A stretch of 64,000 nt of DNA from Rhodanobacter sp. (GCA_030148505.1 JASBTI010000004.1:1-64000); one strand, 5' to 3'; numbered from the stretch's first letter, positions 1-8,457 are shown. Notes: a model not told the origin generated them from the letters alone. Program-made: numbers and translations.

Positions 1-17
1 CCAGGCTGTGTGAAAAC
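1..17. repeat. IS left terminal inverted repeat
   Basis: These 17 bases match the reverse complement of 1669-1685 without mismatch. They lie exactly at the first base of the window, so the repeat could extend further left. Confidence 0.9.
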
Positions 18-64
18 TCCGCCATCGGATAAAATTGGCGCGTCGAATCGACGAGAGCCAGCCG

Positions 65-1504
65 ATGAGCCGATTTGTAGAAGGAGTGGATCGCTCGCAG
101 AGTGTGCTGTTCCCCGAGCGGCTTGAAGATTACGTCGGTGAGGACAACCCGGTGCGGGTGGTGGACGCGTTCGTCGAGCACCTCGATCTGAGGACGTTGG
201 GGTTCGACCGAGCGATTGCACAGGCGACCGGCCGTCCGGGATATCACCCGGCTACGCTGCTGAAGATCTACCTGTACGGGTACCTCAACCGCGTCCAGTC
301 AAGCCGGCGTCTGGAACGCGAAGCGCAGCGGAACGTCGAGTTGATGTGGCTGACAGGTCAATTGGCGCCGGATTTCAAGACGATTGCCGACTTCCGCCGG
401 GACAACGGTGCGGCGATCCGCAAGGTCTGCCGCGAGTTCGTGCTGCTGTGCCGTCGGCTGGGTCTGTTCGCGCAGGCGCTGGTTGCGATCGATGGCAGCA
501 AGTTCAAGGCGGTGAACACCCGCGACAAGAACTACACCCGGGCCAAGGTACAGCGGCGCATTGAGCAAATCGAGGAGAGTGTTGCGCGGTACCTGTCCGA
601 GCTGGACACTGCCGACCGCCGCGGCGATGCCGAAGTCAACGAAGCGCATACGCGCCACCTCAAGGACAAGATCGCCAAGCTGCACTCGGAGATGCAGCGC
701 ATGCAAACCTTGGCGAAGGAGGTCGAGGCTGCGCCCGACCACCAGATCTCACTCACCGATCCCGATGCACGGTCCATGGCGACCAGCGGCAAGGGTACCG
801 GCATGGTGGGCTACAACGTGCAGACGGCTGTCGACGCCAAGCATCACCTGATCGTCGATCACCAGGTCACCAACGTTGGCCATGATCGCAATCAGCTTGC
901 CGTGATGGCGACACGTGCCAAGGACATCATGCAGCTTGAGCATCTGGAAGTGGTTGCGGATCGCGGCTACTTCAGTAGCCCGGAGATCGTGGCCTGCGAA
1001 ACGTCCGGCATCACGCCGTACGTCCCGAAGCCCCATACGTCCAACAACCATGCCAAAGGGCTGTTCGACAAACGGGACTTTGTTTACCTGCCGGACGTCA
1101 ACGAATACCGTTGCCCGGCTGGGCAGTCCTTGACTTGGCGCTTCCGCTCCATCGAGGCCGGACTGGAGATGGACTGTTACTGGAGTTCAGTCTGCAAGAG
1201 TTGCGCGCTCAAGGCGCCATGCACGTCGGGGCCGAATCGCCGCGTCAGGCGTTGGGTCCACGAAGACGTTCTGGACGCTATGCAGCAACGGCTCGATCGT
1301 GACGCGGGCAAGATGCGCACGCGCCGGTGTACGGTGGAGCATCCCTTTGGCACGTTGAAGTCATGGATGGGCTACACGCACTTCCTGACACGCACGCTTG
1401 AGCACGTCAGTACTGAGATGAGCCTGCACGTGCTCGCGTACAACCTGAAACGGGTGATGCGAATCATGGGGATCGCACCATTGATGGAGGCGATCGCCAC
1501 GTGA
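65..1504 (+). CDS. IS1182 family transposase
   Basis: A DDE transposase of 479 aa that would cut and join the ends of the surrounding IS. The N-terminal part (about residues 10-110) resembles the DUF772 transposase N-domain. The probable catalytic triad is D143 (in AIDGSKFK), D299 (in VADRGYFS) and E425 (in TVEHPFGTLK). A Cys-rich stretch (RCPAG, then SSVCKSCALKAPC) sits between the last two, as is usual for the IS1182 group. The ATG at 65 follows a weak GAGAG site; the frame is open upstream to a TTG at 35, which is less likely. No frameshift or stop is seen. About 165 bp of IS non-coding sequence follow the gene. Confidence 0.92.
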   Translation: MSRFVEGVDRSQSVLFPERLEDYVGEDNPVRVVDAFVEHLDLRTLGFDRAIAQATGRPGYHPATLLKIYLYGYLNRVQSSRRLEREAQRNVELMWLTGQLAPDFKTIADFRRDNGAAIRKVCREFVLLCRRLGLFAQALVAIDGSKFKAVNTRDKNYTRAKVQRRIEQIEESVARYLSELDTADRRGDAEVNEAHTRHLKDKIAKLHSEMQRMQTLAKEVEAAPDHQISLTDPDARSMATSGKGTGMVGYNVQTAVDAKHHLIVDHQVTNVGHDRNQLAVMATRAKDIMQLEHLEVVADRGYFSSPEIVACETSGITPYVPKPHTSNNHAKGLFDKRDFVYLPDVNEYRCPAGQSLTWRFRSIEAGLEMDCYWSSVCKSCALKAPCTSGPNRRVRRWVHEDVLDAMQQRLDRDAGKMRTRRCTVEHPFGTLKSWMGYTHFLTRTLEHVSTEMSLHVLAYNLKRVMRIMGIAPLMEAIAT

Positions 1505-1668
1505 GTGGCTTCGCGCTTCGCTTCCGGCCACCACAGCGAGCCCTTTGCGCCAACCTTCTGATCGAATCGCAGATCCGATGGCAAACATCGCGATGCCCGC
1601 ATTGATCCACGGGGAATGCGATCTAGGCGTCCTGCGCCGCAAAACTGATCCACGTGATCCGCAAAAGC

Positions 1669-1685
1669 GTTTTCACACAGCCTGG
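1669..1685. repeat. IS right terminal inverted repeat
   Basis: The right end of the IS (gttttcacacagcctgg) is the exact reverse complement of 1-17. The chromosome resumes at 1686, about 97 bp from the end of msrB. Confidence 0.9.
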
Positions 1686-1781
1686 GTCGCCAGGTGACTT
1701 TCAGTCGGATGGTCCAGTTATCCGGCGAGCCGGGTCAGCTCTGCAGGCCATGTGGGTCAACAACTTGGCAGACTGAACTAT

Positions 1782-2255
1782 TTACTCGATCGTATCCGGT
1801 TGCCCCTCCGGCGCGCCACGTTGCAGGTGGTCCGGCAGTGGCTTGCCCTGTTCGGTGAAACTCAGCGACACCGAGTTGAGGCAGTGGCGCTGGCCGGTCG
1901 GGGGTGGACCATCGGGAAAGACATGGCCCAGATGGCTGCCGCAGCGGGCGCAGACTTCCTCGGTGCGGATCATGCCGTGGCTGTTGTCGCGGATCAGCTG
2001 GATATGTGCATCGTCGTACGGCTGGAAAAAGCTCGGCCAGCCGGTGCCGGAGTCGAACTTTGCGCTGGAGCGGAACAGCGGCAGGCCGCAGAAACGGCAG
2101 GTGTAGACGCCGTCCTTCTTGTTGTCCAGAAATACCCCGCAGAAGGCCGCCTCGGTACCGTGCTCTAGCAGCACGCGCTTCTCGTCGGCAGAGAGGCTGT
2201 CGGTAATCTGCTGGCGCTGGGCGTCGCTGGGCGGGGTGAGGTCGAAGGTGGTCAT
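1782..2255 (-). CDS. msrB: Peptide-methionine (R)-S-oxide reductase MsrB
   Basis: Reduces the R-epimer of methionine sulfoxide in oxidised proteins, using thioredoxin. The 157-aa protein has the zinc-binding CxxC pairs C53/C56 (CRFCG) and C102/C105 (CARCG), the GTGWPSF signature around residue 70, and the catalytic Cys125 in RHCLNSVS. The ATG at 2255 follows an AGGAG site on the minus strand; the open frame continues to 2354 without a better start. The gene lies downstream of the IS and is read toward it. Its only same-strand neighbour, the helicase, ends about 127 bp upstream, so co-transcription is possible but not shown. Confidence 0.95.
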   Translation of the reverse strand: MTTFDLTPPSDAQRQQITDSLSADEKRVLLEHGTEAAFCGVFLDNKKDGVYTCRFCGLPLFRSSAKFDSGTGWPSFFQPYDDAHIQLIRDNSHGMIRTEEVCARCGSHLGHVFPDGPPPTGQRHCLNSVSLSFTEQGKPLPDHLQRGAPEGQPDTIE

Positions 2256-2382
2256 GGCGGCTCCTGGATGGGGTAGGCGAAGCGATCCGCTGGTGCGAGC
2301 CTTCCTTGATGGGTATTCGAGCCGCAGCTTGCAAGCCTTGCCAGCCTGTGTCATCTCGTCGCGACCGGCTGGCGCGGCCGGG

Positions 2383-4254
2383 CTATTGCGCGTCTTGCAA
2401 CTGCCCCTGTACCTCGTTGATCGAGTCGCGGATGCGCTTGCTGAATACCGAGTCGTCGTGGTGGATCAGCAGCAGGTGTTCGGTGGCGCGGGTCATCGCG
2501 ACATAGAGCAGACGCGCTTCGTCGGCTTCACTCTGGCCCTCCTTTGGCAGCGAGCCGAGGCCGGGGATGATGACGAACGGAAACTCCAGGCCCTTGCTGG
2601 AATGCATGGTGACCAGCTTGACGCTGTCCTCGACCACGAACAGGGTCTGCTTGCCGGCATGATCGGCGAGCCGGCTGGGGATGCCCAGGTCCTTGAGTAT
2701 CGCGTGCAGTTTCTCGCCCTCCCACTGGTTGCGGTAGAGCACGGCCAGGTCGGAGTACGGGCGACCGTGGGCGTGTTCGTCCTGCAGCCGGGCGATCAGC
2801 ACGTCGAGCTGGGCGCGAGCTGTATCGGTGCGTACCAACTCCGGAATGGCGCCACGACGGCCTGAGCTTTCCGGTGCGATCAGCGGCACGCCATCGTCGT
2901 CGTCGCCGCGCGAGGTAAGCAAATCCTGGGCGAACACGCGCGCCACCGAGAGGATTTCAAGGGTGTTGCGGTAGTTGAGCTTGAGGATGGTGGTGCGGCC
3001 TTGCGCCTGCACGCCGAGGCTTTTCCAGCTGATCTTGCGTCGCTCGCTGTCACCGTAGATGTTCTGCGCGTCGTCGTACAGCACCAGCAGCGAGTTGGTG
3101 GACGGGTCGATCATCTGCACGATCAGCTTGTACCAGTCCGGCTCGAAATCGTGGCCTTCGTCGACCAGCACGGCGCCGTACTGAAAGCGCGGAATTTGCC
3201 CACGATCCACGCCATCGATGACATTCTGTACCATCTGCTCGAAGAAATGCTGGCTGCCCTGCGCGGGCAGATCCACGTGGTAGGCCATCAGCATCTTGCG
3301 GCACCACTTGTGGAAGTTGTAGACCTGCACCTTTTCGCCGAGACCGCGCTCCCCGATCAGCTGCTCCAGTCGGGCGGCCAATGTCTTGTTGTAGCAGAGC
3401 ACCAGGATGGGCCTGGAGAGCTCACGCGCGAGCTGCATCGCGCGGAAACCCAGGATCATGGTTTTGCCCGAGCCGGCGACGCCGTGGATGACCCGGTGCT
3501 CGCCGCCGATCGAACGCGCCAATTGCTCCTGTTGCGCATCCATTACCTTGACCAGATCGGGGATCTCCAGCGGTCGCATGGCAGCGTCGCTGGGGCCGAA
3601 CAGGCCGAACTGGCCGCTACCGGCTTCGACCCGCAATTCTGGGAACAAGTGCCAGCGCACCCGATCGATCTGCGGCAGGGTAAGTGCGACCGGAAACACC
3701 TGGGGGAACATCGCCCACAGCCGCTCCTGGAATACCTCCGCGTCGACTGTCTCGTACAGCTCGTCGCGGCAAATCACCAAGTGTTCGGGCAATACCTCGC
3801 CCAGCGTGCCTTCGTCGAATTGCTTGCGGGTGATATTGGCCAGCACCACGCCCCAGGCCCATGGCATAATCAGCTTGCCGGCATGGCGCGAGCCTTCAGG
3901 GTGGCGCAGCGCAGGGTCGCGCTCCAGCACCACGCCGATTTCCAGGGCATAGGCGCGGGCCTGCAACAGCGGGTTGTTCTCCTTGACCAGGCCGCGCTCG
4001 GTGACCAGGGTAAACTGGGTGCGGTCGGCGTGGCGGATAGTATCCGCCTTCCAGTCCTTTACCTCTAACACCAGCAGGCCGCGGCGTGGATGAAATATCA
4101 CGAAATCCGGGTGGCGTTGCTTCAGCCCGACCGGCACGTCGTACCAAAGCAGATAGTCGTCTTCGAGCTTCTGTTCCAGTCGCTCAGAAAGTCGTTTTTC
4201 GCCGCCGCTCATGCGTGGCAGGCAGCTGTGCCGGGTTGGAATGAGCGTGGCCAT
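2383..4254 (-). CDS. NERD-domain nuclease/SF1 (UvrD-like) helicase
   Basis: A 623-aa protein that joins a nuclease-related NERD domain (about residues 15-130) to a superfamily-1 DNA helicase. NERD motifs are D50 in RHPDFVIF and E64/K66 in LVLEVKDWK. Helicase motifs are Walker A at 258-265 (GVAGSGKT), Walker B at 362-367 (VLVDEGHD), motif V (TMHSSKGLEF) and motif VI (LLYVAMTRA) near the C terminus. The ATG at 4254 is chosen because a good promoter lies just upstream at 4284-4311; the open frame reaches 4455. Likely roles are DNA repair or defence against foreign DNA. NERD-helicase proteins with antiphage activity are known (Nhi of staphylococci), but orthology is not claimed. Confidence 0.85.
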   Translation of the reverse strand: MATLIPTRHSCLPRMSGGEKRLSERLEQKLEDDYLLWYDVPVGLKQRHPDFVIFHPRRGLLVLEVKDWKADTIRHADRTQFTLVTERGLVKENNPLLQARAYALEIGVVLERDPALRHPEGSRHAGKLIMPWAWGVVLANITRKQFDEGTLGEVLPEHLVICRDELYETVDAEVFQERLWAMFPQVFPVALTLPQIDRVRWHLFPELRVEAGSGQFGLFGPSDAAMRPLEIPDLVKVMDAQQEQLARSIGGEHRVIHGVAGSGKTMILGFRAMQLARELSRPILVLCYNKTLAARLEQLIGERGLGEKVQVYNFHKWCRKMLMAYHVDLPAQGSQHFFEQMVQNVIDGVDRGQIPRFQYGAVLVDEGHDFEPDWYKLIVQMIDPSTNSLLVLYDDAQNIYGDSERRKISWKSLGVQAQGRTTILKLNYRNTLEILSVARVFAQDLLTSRGDDDDGVPLIAPESSGRRGAIPELVRTDTARAQLDVLIARLQDEHAHGRPYSDLAVLYRNQWEGEKLHAILKDLGIPSRLADHAGKQTLFVVEDSVKLVTMHSSKGLEFPFVIIPGLGSLPKEGQSEADEARLLYVAMTRATEHLLLIHHDDSVFSKRIRDSINEVQGQLQDAQ

Positions 4255-4283
4255 CGGTATCCGGTGTGTTTTCCCTGACAGGG

Positions 4284-4311
4284 AAAGTAGCGAAACCTGG
4301 GATACTGTCAA
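4284..4311 (-). promoter_or_regulatory. Candidate sigma-70 promoter of the NERD-helicase gene
   Basis: On the minus strand a perfect -35 TTGACA (4311-4306) is followed after 16 bp by TACTTT (4289-4284). Transcription would start near 4277, about 23 nt before the ATG at 4254. This placement argues against the longer reading frame that begins upstream of the promoter. Confidence 0.6.
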
Positions 4312-4427
4312 CGTTTTCGAGGCCGCCATACTGCCTGCTTGTTGATAGTCATTGTCATTATCCTGGCCGCGAGATGGTAAAACAGCCTCATTGATTACCC
4401 CGCCGCGTCGGGGGCGGGGAATGGACG

Positions 4428-5627
4428 ATGCCCTTTCGGGTAGAAACACTGTCAATGATCAGCATGCTCCAGGCTGCGGTACTGGCGGTCTTGCTGTGGG
4501 TCGGCACGCATGGTGACGGTCAGATCCGGACCAGCCTGCGGATCCGGGCGCTGGCGCTGGCAGTGGAAGCGGCAGGTTGGGGCACGCTGGCGTTTCATGT
4601 CTATCTCTCCCAGGCGCAACTGGTAATGGGTGGCAACGCGCTGAACCTGATCGCCCAGGCGATGAGCGTGATCGCCCTGCGCCTGCTGCTCGGGGCTCCG
4701 CTGCGCTGGCGGCTGGTGACCGCCATCGCGGTGGTCGGATGGCTTGGCGTTGCGTGGTTCGGTGTGGTGCAACCGGACTATCGCTACCGTGTGCTGTGGG
4801 GCTCGTTGACGATCACCATGAACATGCTGCTCAACGTGGAGGCGCTGACCGACGGCTTTCGCTCGTTTGGCACCCGGGCTCGGCGGGTGTTGCTGACGGT
4901 CAGTTTGCTGGCGGTAGTCTTGCTGGTGTGGCGCGAGAGCCAGTTGTGGTTCGGCAGCGATCAGCCTACCCGCATCAACGTGTCCGATGACACCAACACG
5001 TTCTATCTGGTGCTGTCGGGCATGCAGCCGCTGTTCGCGAGTATCGGCTTTCTTCTGCTCTACAGCGAGATCCTGCAGCAGGCGTTATACAAGCTGGCCC
5101 GAATCGATGCGCTGACCGGCGTAAGCAACCGGCTGGCGATCGATCAATCCATCGCGCAGATGCTGGCGCATGCCCAGAGACAGCACGAATCGCTGGGCGT
5201 GCTGATGATCGACGCGGATCATTTCAAACGGATCAATGATCGCTTCGGCCATGCCGGGGGCGACAAGGTGCTGCAGGCGCTGGTTACCAGTATCCGCGCC
5301 AGTTTGCGTGAGGGTGATGTGATAGGTCGGATCGGTGGCGAGGAATTCGTGGTGCTGTCGCCCGGAACCGACTTGGCAGCGGCGCAGGCACTGGGTGAGC
5401 GGGTGCGGCAGATGGTCGAGCACACCCGATTGCCGATCGACGGCGAGCTGCTGCAGCTCACCGTGTCAGTCGGCGTGGCCGTGGCGGTCGCCGAGGAGAA
5501 AGGCAATGCCCATGTATTGCGGCGTGCCGACAAGGCACTCTATGCCGCCAAGCGTGGCGGTCGGAACCGGGTCATGGTGGCATTCACCGCAGAAGACGGC
5601 AGCCATGGGGCATCGGTCGGCGCTTGA
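4428..5627 (+). CDS. Membrane diguanylate cyclase (GGDEF domain)
   Basis: Makes the second messenger c-di-GMP from two GTP. The 399-aa protein has an N-terminal membrane sensor of about six hydrophobic segments (residues 10-215) and a C-terminal GGDEF domain (about 225-390). The catalytic loop is GGEEF at 303-307, and an inhibitory I-site RxxD (REGD, 294-297) lies the expected five residues before it, so product inhibition is likely. The ATG at 4428 follows GGGGA. The ligand of the membrane part is unknown. It is divergent from the NERD-helicase gene and convergent with the DUF2236 gene, with only three bases between the stops. Confidence 0.9.
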   Translation: MPFRVETLSMISMLQAAVLAVLLWVGTHGDGQIRTSLRIRALALAVEAAGWGTLAFHVYLSQAQLVMGGNALNLIAQAMSVIALRLLLGAPLRWRLVTAIAVVGWLGVAWFGVVQPDYRYRVLWGSLTITMNMLLNVEALTDGFRSFGTRARRVLLTVSLLAVVLLVWRESQLWFGSDQPTRINVSDDTNTFYLVLSGMQPLFASIGFLLLYSEILQQALYKLARIDALTGVSNRLAIDQSIAQMLAHAQRQHESLGVLMIDADHFKRINDRFGHAGGDKVLQALVTSIRASLREGDVIGRIGGEEFVVLSPGTDLAAAQALGERVRQMVEHTRLPIDGELLQLTVSVGVAVAVAEEKGNAHVLRRADKALYAAKRGGRNRVMVAFTAEDGSHGASVGA

Positions 5628-5630
5628 GCT

Positions 5631-6572
5631 TCAGCGCGTCGGTGGAGCGGCACCCCATGTTGTCAGGCTCTGCGGTGCCAATCCGACACGTCGGCAGGCA
5701 CGGCTGGCGATGCCGTCTCTCAAGGCAGCGCGAAATGCCGGGGCGATCGACCACAGCGCAAGCGCTGCCAGTCGCGCCTGGCGCTGTTGCCATAGGGTAC
5801 GCTGCAACAGGTCCGATGCCCACGTGGGCAGCAGGGCAGCGCCAGCGTACAGAAACAGATCCCGGGAGAGTCCTGCGGCCGGCACCGGCAAGCGTACCCG
5901 GGAAAGCAGCTCAAGCACCACGCGCGAGCGCTCGGTAAAGGCAAGTTCCGGCTGGATGCGGCAGAAATATTCGGCCACGGCCTGCTCGGAGGCTGGTACC
6001 TCGCGAGCACCCAGAGCCTCGGCAATCCGGCGGCCTTCACGGTAATACTGATCCGCTGCGCCGGGCGGCAAGCGGATGTGGCTGTAATGGCGATAGCCCT
6101 GAAGAAAACTGTAGGCTTCGGTCACATGCACCCAGGTCAGCAGGTCAGGGTCGTCGGCGGTATAGGGTCGCCCGTGCTGATCGAAGCCGGCAATTTGGGC
6201 ATGGATTTGCCGCACGCGCTCAATCATGGCTTTGGCCTGGGCTTCAGGAGCATAGGTCGTGCCACCGACGAAGGCGGTGGTGCGGCGCAGTCGTCCGAGC
6301 AGGTCATCGCGAAAACGGGAGTGATCCCAGACAGCGGCCAGCGCGCGTGGATGCAGCGTCTGTAGCGTCAGCGCCGCCAGTCCACCGGCCAGCATGCCTG
6401 GAAAGTTTGCGTGAATGCGCCAGGTGGCGCCCGCCGGGTCGAACAGACCCGGATCACCCTGCGGCTGATCATAGTCGACGCCGCTGTCACGATCCCTAGG
6501 AAAGGCACTCAATACCCAATGGCGTAGCGGTTCGCCGACGGTGCGCGACAACAGTTGCAGGGGAGAGGGCAT
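5631..6572 (-). CDS. DUF2236 / MpaB-type oxygenase family protein
   Basis: A 313-aa soluble protein of the DUF2236 family, which includes fungal MpaB and bacterial latex-clearing (Lcp-like) haem oxygenases. The conserved segments seen are FDPAGATWRIH, LQTLHPRALA, FVGGTTYAPE and a His-containing LTWVHVTEAYSF, where the family places its haem or metal ligands. The substrate cannot be read from sequence. The gene appears monocistronic: it converges on the diguanylate cyclase, and the aroG leader region lies upstream on the other strand. Confidence 0.75.
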   Translation of the reverse strand: MPSPLQLLSRTVGEPLRHWVLSAFPRDRDSGVDYDQPQGDPGLFDPAGATWRIHANFPGMLAGGLAALTLQTLHPRALAAVWDHSRFRDDLLGRLRRTTAFVGGTTYAPEAQAKAMIERVRQIHAQIAGFDQHGRPYTADDPDLLTWVHVTEAYSFLQGYRHYSHIRLPPGAADQYYREGRRIAEALGAREVPASEQAVAEYFCRIQPELAFTERSRVVLELLSRVRLPVPAAGLSRDLFLYAGAALLPTWASDLLQRTLWQQRQARLAALALWSIAPAFRAALRDGIASRACRRVGLAPQSLTTWGAAPPTR

Positions 6573-6670
6573 GGGGCGATCTTAGTCGCTTGCCGGTCGC
6601 TCCGGTCTGACTGCCGCGGACGCTATCGGGTCCTCTATGGAATATCAGGGCGTGTGCTTATGCCAATTGC

Positions 6671-6699
6671 TTGTTTGATTTAGCCGTCCGCTGTGCTAT
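6671..6699 (+). promoter_or_regulatory. Weak candidate promoter of the aroG leader transcript
   Basis: TTGTTT (6671-6676) and TGCTAT (6694-6699) are 17 bp apart. Transcription would begin near 6706, only a few bases before the leader-peptide ATG at 6710, so the leader peptide would be translated from an almost leaderless RNA. No Shine-Dalgarno site is seen before that ATG, which fits. Only three of six -10 bases match consensus, so this is tentative. Confidence 0.3.
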
Positions 6700-6709
6700 T
6701 GATACGCCC

Positions 6710-6790
6710 ATGATTCTTTCCGCCGCCCGCTATTATTTTTGGTTTTATGGCTATCCGATGCTGCAGGCGGAGCCAGGGGCGCGATCGTAA
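6710..6790 (+). CDS. aroG attenuator leader peptide
   Basis: A 26-codon reading frame encodes MILSAAR-YYFWFYGY-PMLQAEPGARS. Seven of eight consecutive codons specify aromatic residues (Tyr-Tyr-Phe-Trp-Phe-Tyr-Gly-Tyr), one each of the three end products of the pathway that starts with the next gene. It stops with TAA 22 nt before a perfect terminator hairpin and 93 nt before aroG. This is the layout of a ribosome-mediated attenuator like those of pheA or trpE: stalling at Tyr/Phe/Trp codons when charged tRNA is scarce would prevent the terminator from forming. The frame lacks a ribosome site and may start leaderless. Confidence 0.85.
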   Translation: MILSAARYYFWFYGYPMLQAEPGARS

Positions 6791-6812
6791 AACACCGGTC
6801 AAGATCATCCCG

Positions 6813-6845
6813 AAAAGCCGCCAGCTCCACACTGGCGGCTTTTTT
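6813..6845 (+). terminator. Attenuator terminator upstream of aroG
   Basis: A perfect 12-bp stem (6813-6824 with 6832-6843) encloses a 7-nt loop and runs into six T residues (6840-6845). It sits between the aromatic leader peptide and aroG, 38 nt before the start codon. GGCGG at 6766-6770, inside the leader frame, can pair with CCGCC at 6818-6822 in the 5' arm, which gives a possible antiterminator. RNA folding of the whole leader was not computed. Confidence 0.85.
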
Positions 6846-6883
6846 CATGGCGCCAGTGGAACCCGAATCCGAGGAACCACCGC

Positions 6884-7984
6884 ATGATACTTAGCAGCAC
6901 CATACCCACGCCACAGGGCGCCACCGACGACTTGCGTATTCGCGAATTGAAGCGATTGAGTACGCCGAACGAAGTGATCGGTGATTGCGGCAGCAGCGAA
7001 CGCGCCTGCCTTACTGTGACCGGCGCCCGTAGCCGCTTGCATGACATCCTCAGCGGCGACGATGACCGCCTCGCTGTGGTGATCGGGCCCTGCTCGATCC
7101 ATGACACCCGTGCGGCACTCGAGTACGCGAGCCGCCTGCAGACCGAGCGCGTGCGTCACGCCGACGCGTTGGAAATCATCATGCGTGTGTATTTCGAGAA
7201 GCCGCGCACCACGGTGGGCTGGAAGGGACTGATCAATGACCCCGACCTGGATGGCAGCTTCCGCATCGATCGCGGCTTGCGTCTGGCGCGCGGTCTGCTG
7301 ATCGGCATCAATGACTTGGGTGTACCAGCCGGGTGTGAGTTTCTCGACATGATCACCCCGCAGTACATTGCCGACCTGGTTGCATGGGGCGCTATTGGCG
7401 CACGCACCACGGAAAGTCAGGTTCACCGTGAACTCGCGTCGGGACTGTCTTGCCCGATCGGTTTCAAAAACGGCACCGATGGCAATGTGAAAATCGCCGT
7501 GGATGCGGTGCAGGCCGCATCGCAACCGCATCATTTCCTCGCGGTGACCAAGGACGGCCGCACCGCGATCGCCACCACCGGCGGCAACGAGGACTGTCAC
7601 GTCATCCTGCGCGGCGGCAGCGCCCCGAACTATGACGCGGCCAGCGTGCAGGCAGCTTGTGCCGCCCTTGCCTGCGGTGGCTTGCAACCACGGCTGATGA
7701 TCGATGCCAGCCATGCGAACAGCGGCAAAAGGCCGGAAAATCAGCCGCGGGTAATCGACGATATTGCCAGTCAGCTCGAAAACGGTGAATCCCGCGTGAT
7801 CGGTGTCATGGTGGAAAGCCATTTGATAGGCGGTCGTCAGGAGCTGCGGTCCGGACAGTCGATGGTGTATGGACAGAGCATCACCGACGGTTGCCTCGAT
7901 TGGGCCTCTTCGGTGGAATTGCTGGACCGGCTTGCCGAGGCAGTGCGACAGCGGCGGCGACTTCGAAACCGGCGGGTGGCCTGA
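6884..7984 (+). CDS. aroG: 3-deoxy-7-phosphoheptulonate synthase (DAHP synthase, class I)
   Basis: Condenses phosphoenolpyruvate and erythrose 4-phosphate, the first step of aromatic amino acid synthesis. The 366-aa protein is close in length to E. coli AroF/G/H. Visible signatures are GPCSIHD with the metal ligand C70, the PEP-binding YFEKPRTTVGWKG, a conserved GFKNGTDG, and IDASHANSGK. A GAGGA site precedes the ATG at 6884. Which aromatic amino acid inhibits the enzyme cannot be told from the sequence by eye. Transcription appears controlled by the attenuator at 6710-6845, whose leader senses Tyr, Phe and Trp together. No other aro gene is adjacent. Confidence 0.95.
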   Translation: MILSSTIPTPQGATDDLRIRELKRLSTPNEVIGDCGSSERACLTVTGARSRLHDILSGDDDRLAVVIGPCSIHDTRAALEYASRLQTERVRHADALEIIMRVYFEKPRTTVGWKGLINDPDLDGSFRIDRGLRLARGLLIGINDLGVPAGCEFLDMITPQYIADLVAWGAIGARTTESQVHRELASGLSCPIGFKNGTDGNVKIAVDAVQAASQPHHFLAVTKDGRTAIATTGGNEDCHVILRGGSAPNYDAASVQAACAALACGGLQPRLMIDASHANSGKRPENQPRVIDDIASQLENGESRVIGVMVESHLIGGRQELRSGQSMVYGQSITDGCLDWASSVELLDRLAEAVRQRRRLRNRRVA

Positions 7985-8031
7985 AGGGGAACCCGAACAT
8001 ATCGATGGCCGGCACCAGCAGCGGATCCTGC

Positions 8032-8457
8032 TCAGGTCTCCAGGGCCGCATCCAGGGTGATGGTGGTCTTGAGCACCCTGGAGACCGGACAACTCTGTTT
8101 GGTAGCTTCGGCAATTTTTTGGAAGGTTGCCTGGTCGGCCCCGGGTACCGCGGCTTTGCAGATCAGATGCACCGCAGTAATGGCGAAGCCGTCATCGTCC
8201 TTTTCAAGCGTCACCACGGCAGTGGTGTCGATGCGGTCGGGGGTCAGGCCTGATTTGCCAAGTTCAAGCGACAAGGCCATCGAGTAGCAACCGGCATGGG
8301 CCGCGCCGATCAATTCCTCGGGATTGGTGCCCGGACCGTCCTCGAAACGCGAGGTGAAGCCGTAGGATGCGTCCTGCAGTACTCCGGTTTCGGTCGAGAT
8401 CGTGCCTTGACCATCCCGGATGCCACCGGACCAGTGGGCGGATGCAGTTCTCTTCAT
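8032..8457 (-). CDS. osmC: OsmC family peroxiredoxin
   Basis: Reduces organic hydroperoxides with paired thiols. The 141-aa length and the two Cys residues, C57 in AAHAGCYSM and C123 in KQSCPVSRV, are those of the OsmC subfamily rather than Ohr. The ATG at 8457 follows a strong GAGGAG. It converges on aroG and is divergent from the acetyltransferase remnant at 8602. The 8458-8601 gap presumably holds its promoter. Confidence 0.9.
   Translation of the reverse strand: MKRTASAHWSGGIRDGQGTISTETGVLQDASYGFTSRFEDGPGTNPEELIGAAHAGCYSMALSLELGKSGLTPDRIDTTAVVTLEKDDDGFAITAVHLICKAAVPGADQATFQKIAEATKQSCPVSRVLKTTITLDAALET

Larger units (their letters stand above)
1..1685 (+). mobile_element. Insertion sequence, IS1182 family, complete
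   Basis: A single transposase gene is bounded by perfect 17-bp terminal inverted repeats at 1-17 and 1669-1685 (left end ccaggctgtgtgaaaac, right end its reverse complement). Beyond the 17 bp the two ends diverge. The IS is therefore 1685 bp if the first base of the window is its true end. The target duplication cannot be checked because no left flank is present. The transposase is intact, so the copy may be active. The family call rests on the transposase layout and is known from IS1182-type elements of Xanthomonadales and other Proteobacteria. Confidence 0.9.

Noticed and set aside
3001-4068. A 355-codon plus-strand frame opposite the NERD-helicase
   Set aside because: The minus-strand helicase motifs run through the entire span; the plus frame lacks any recognisable domain.
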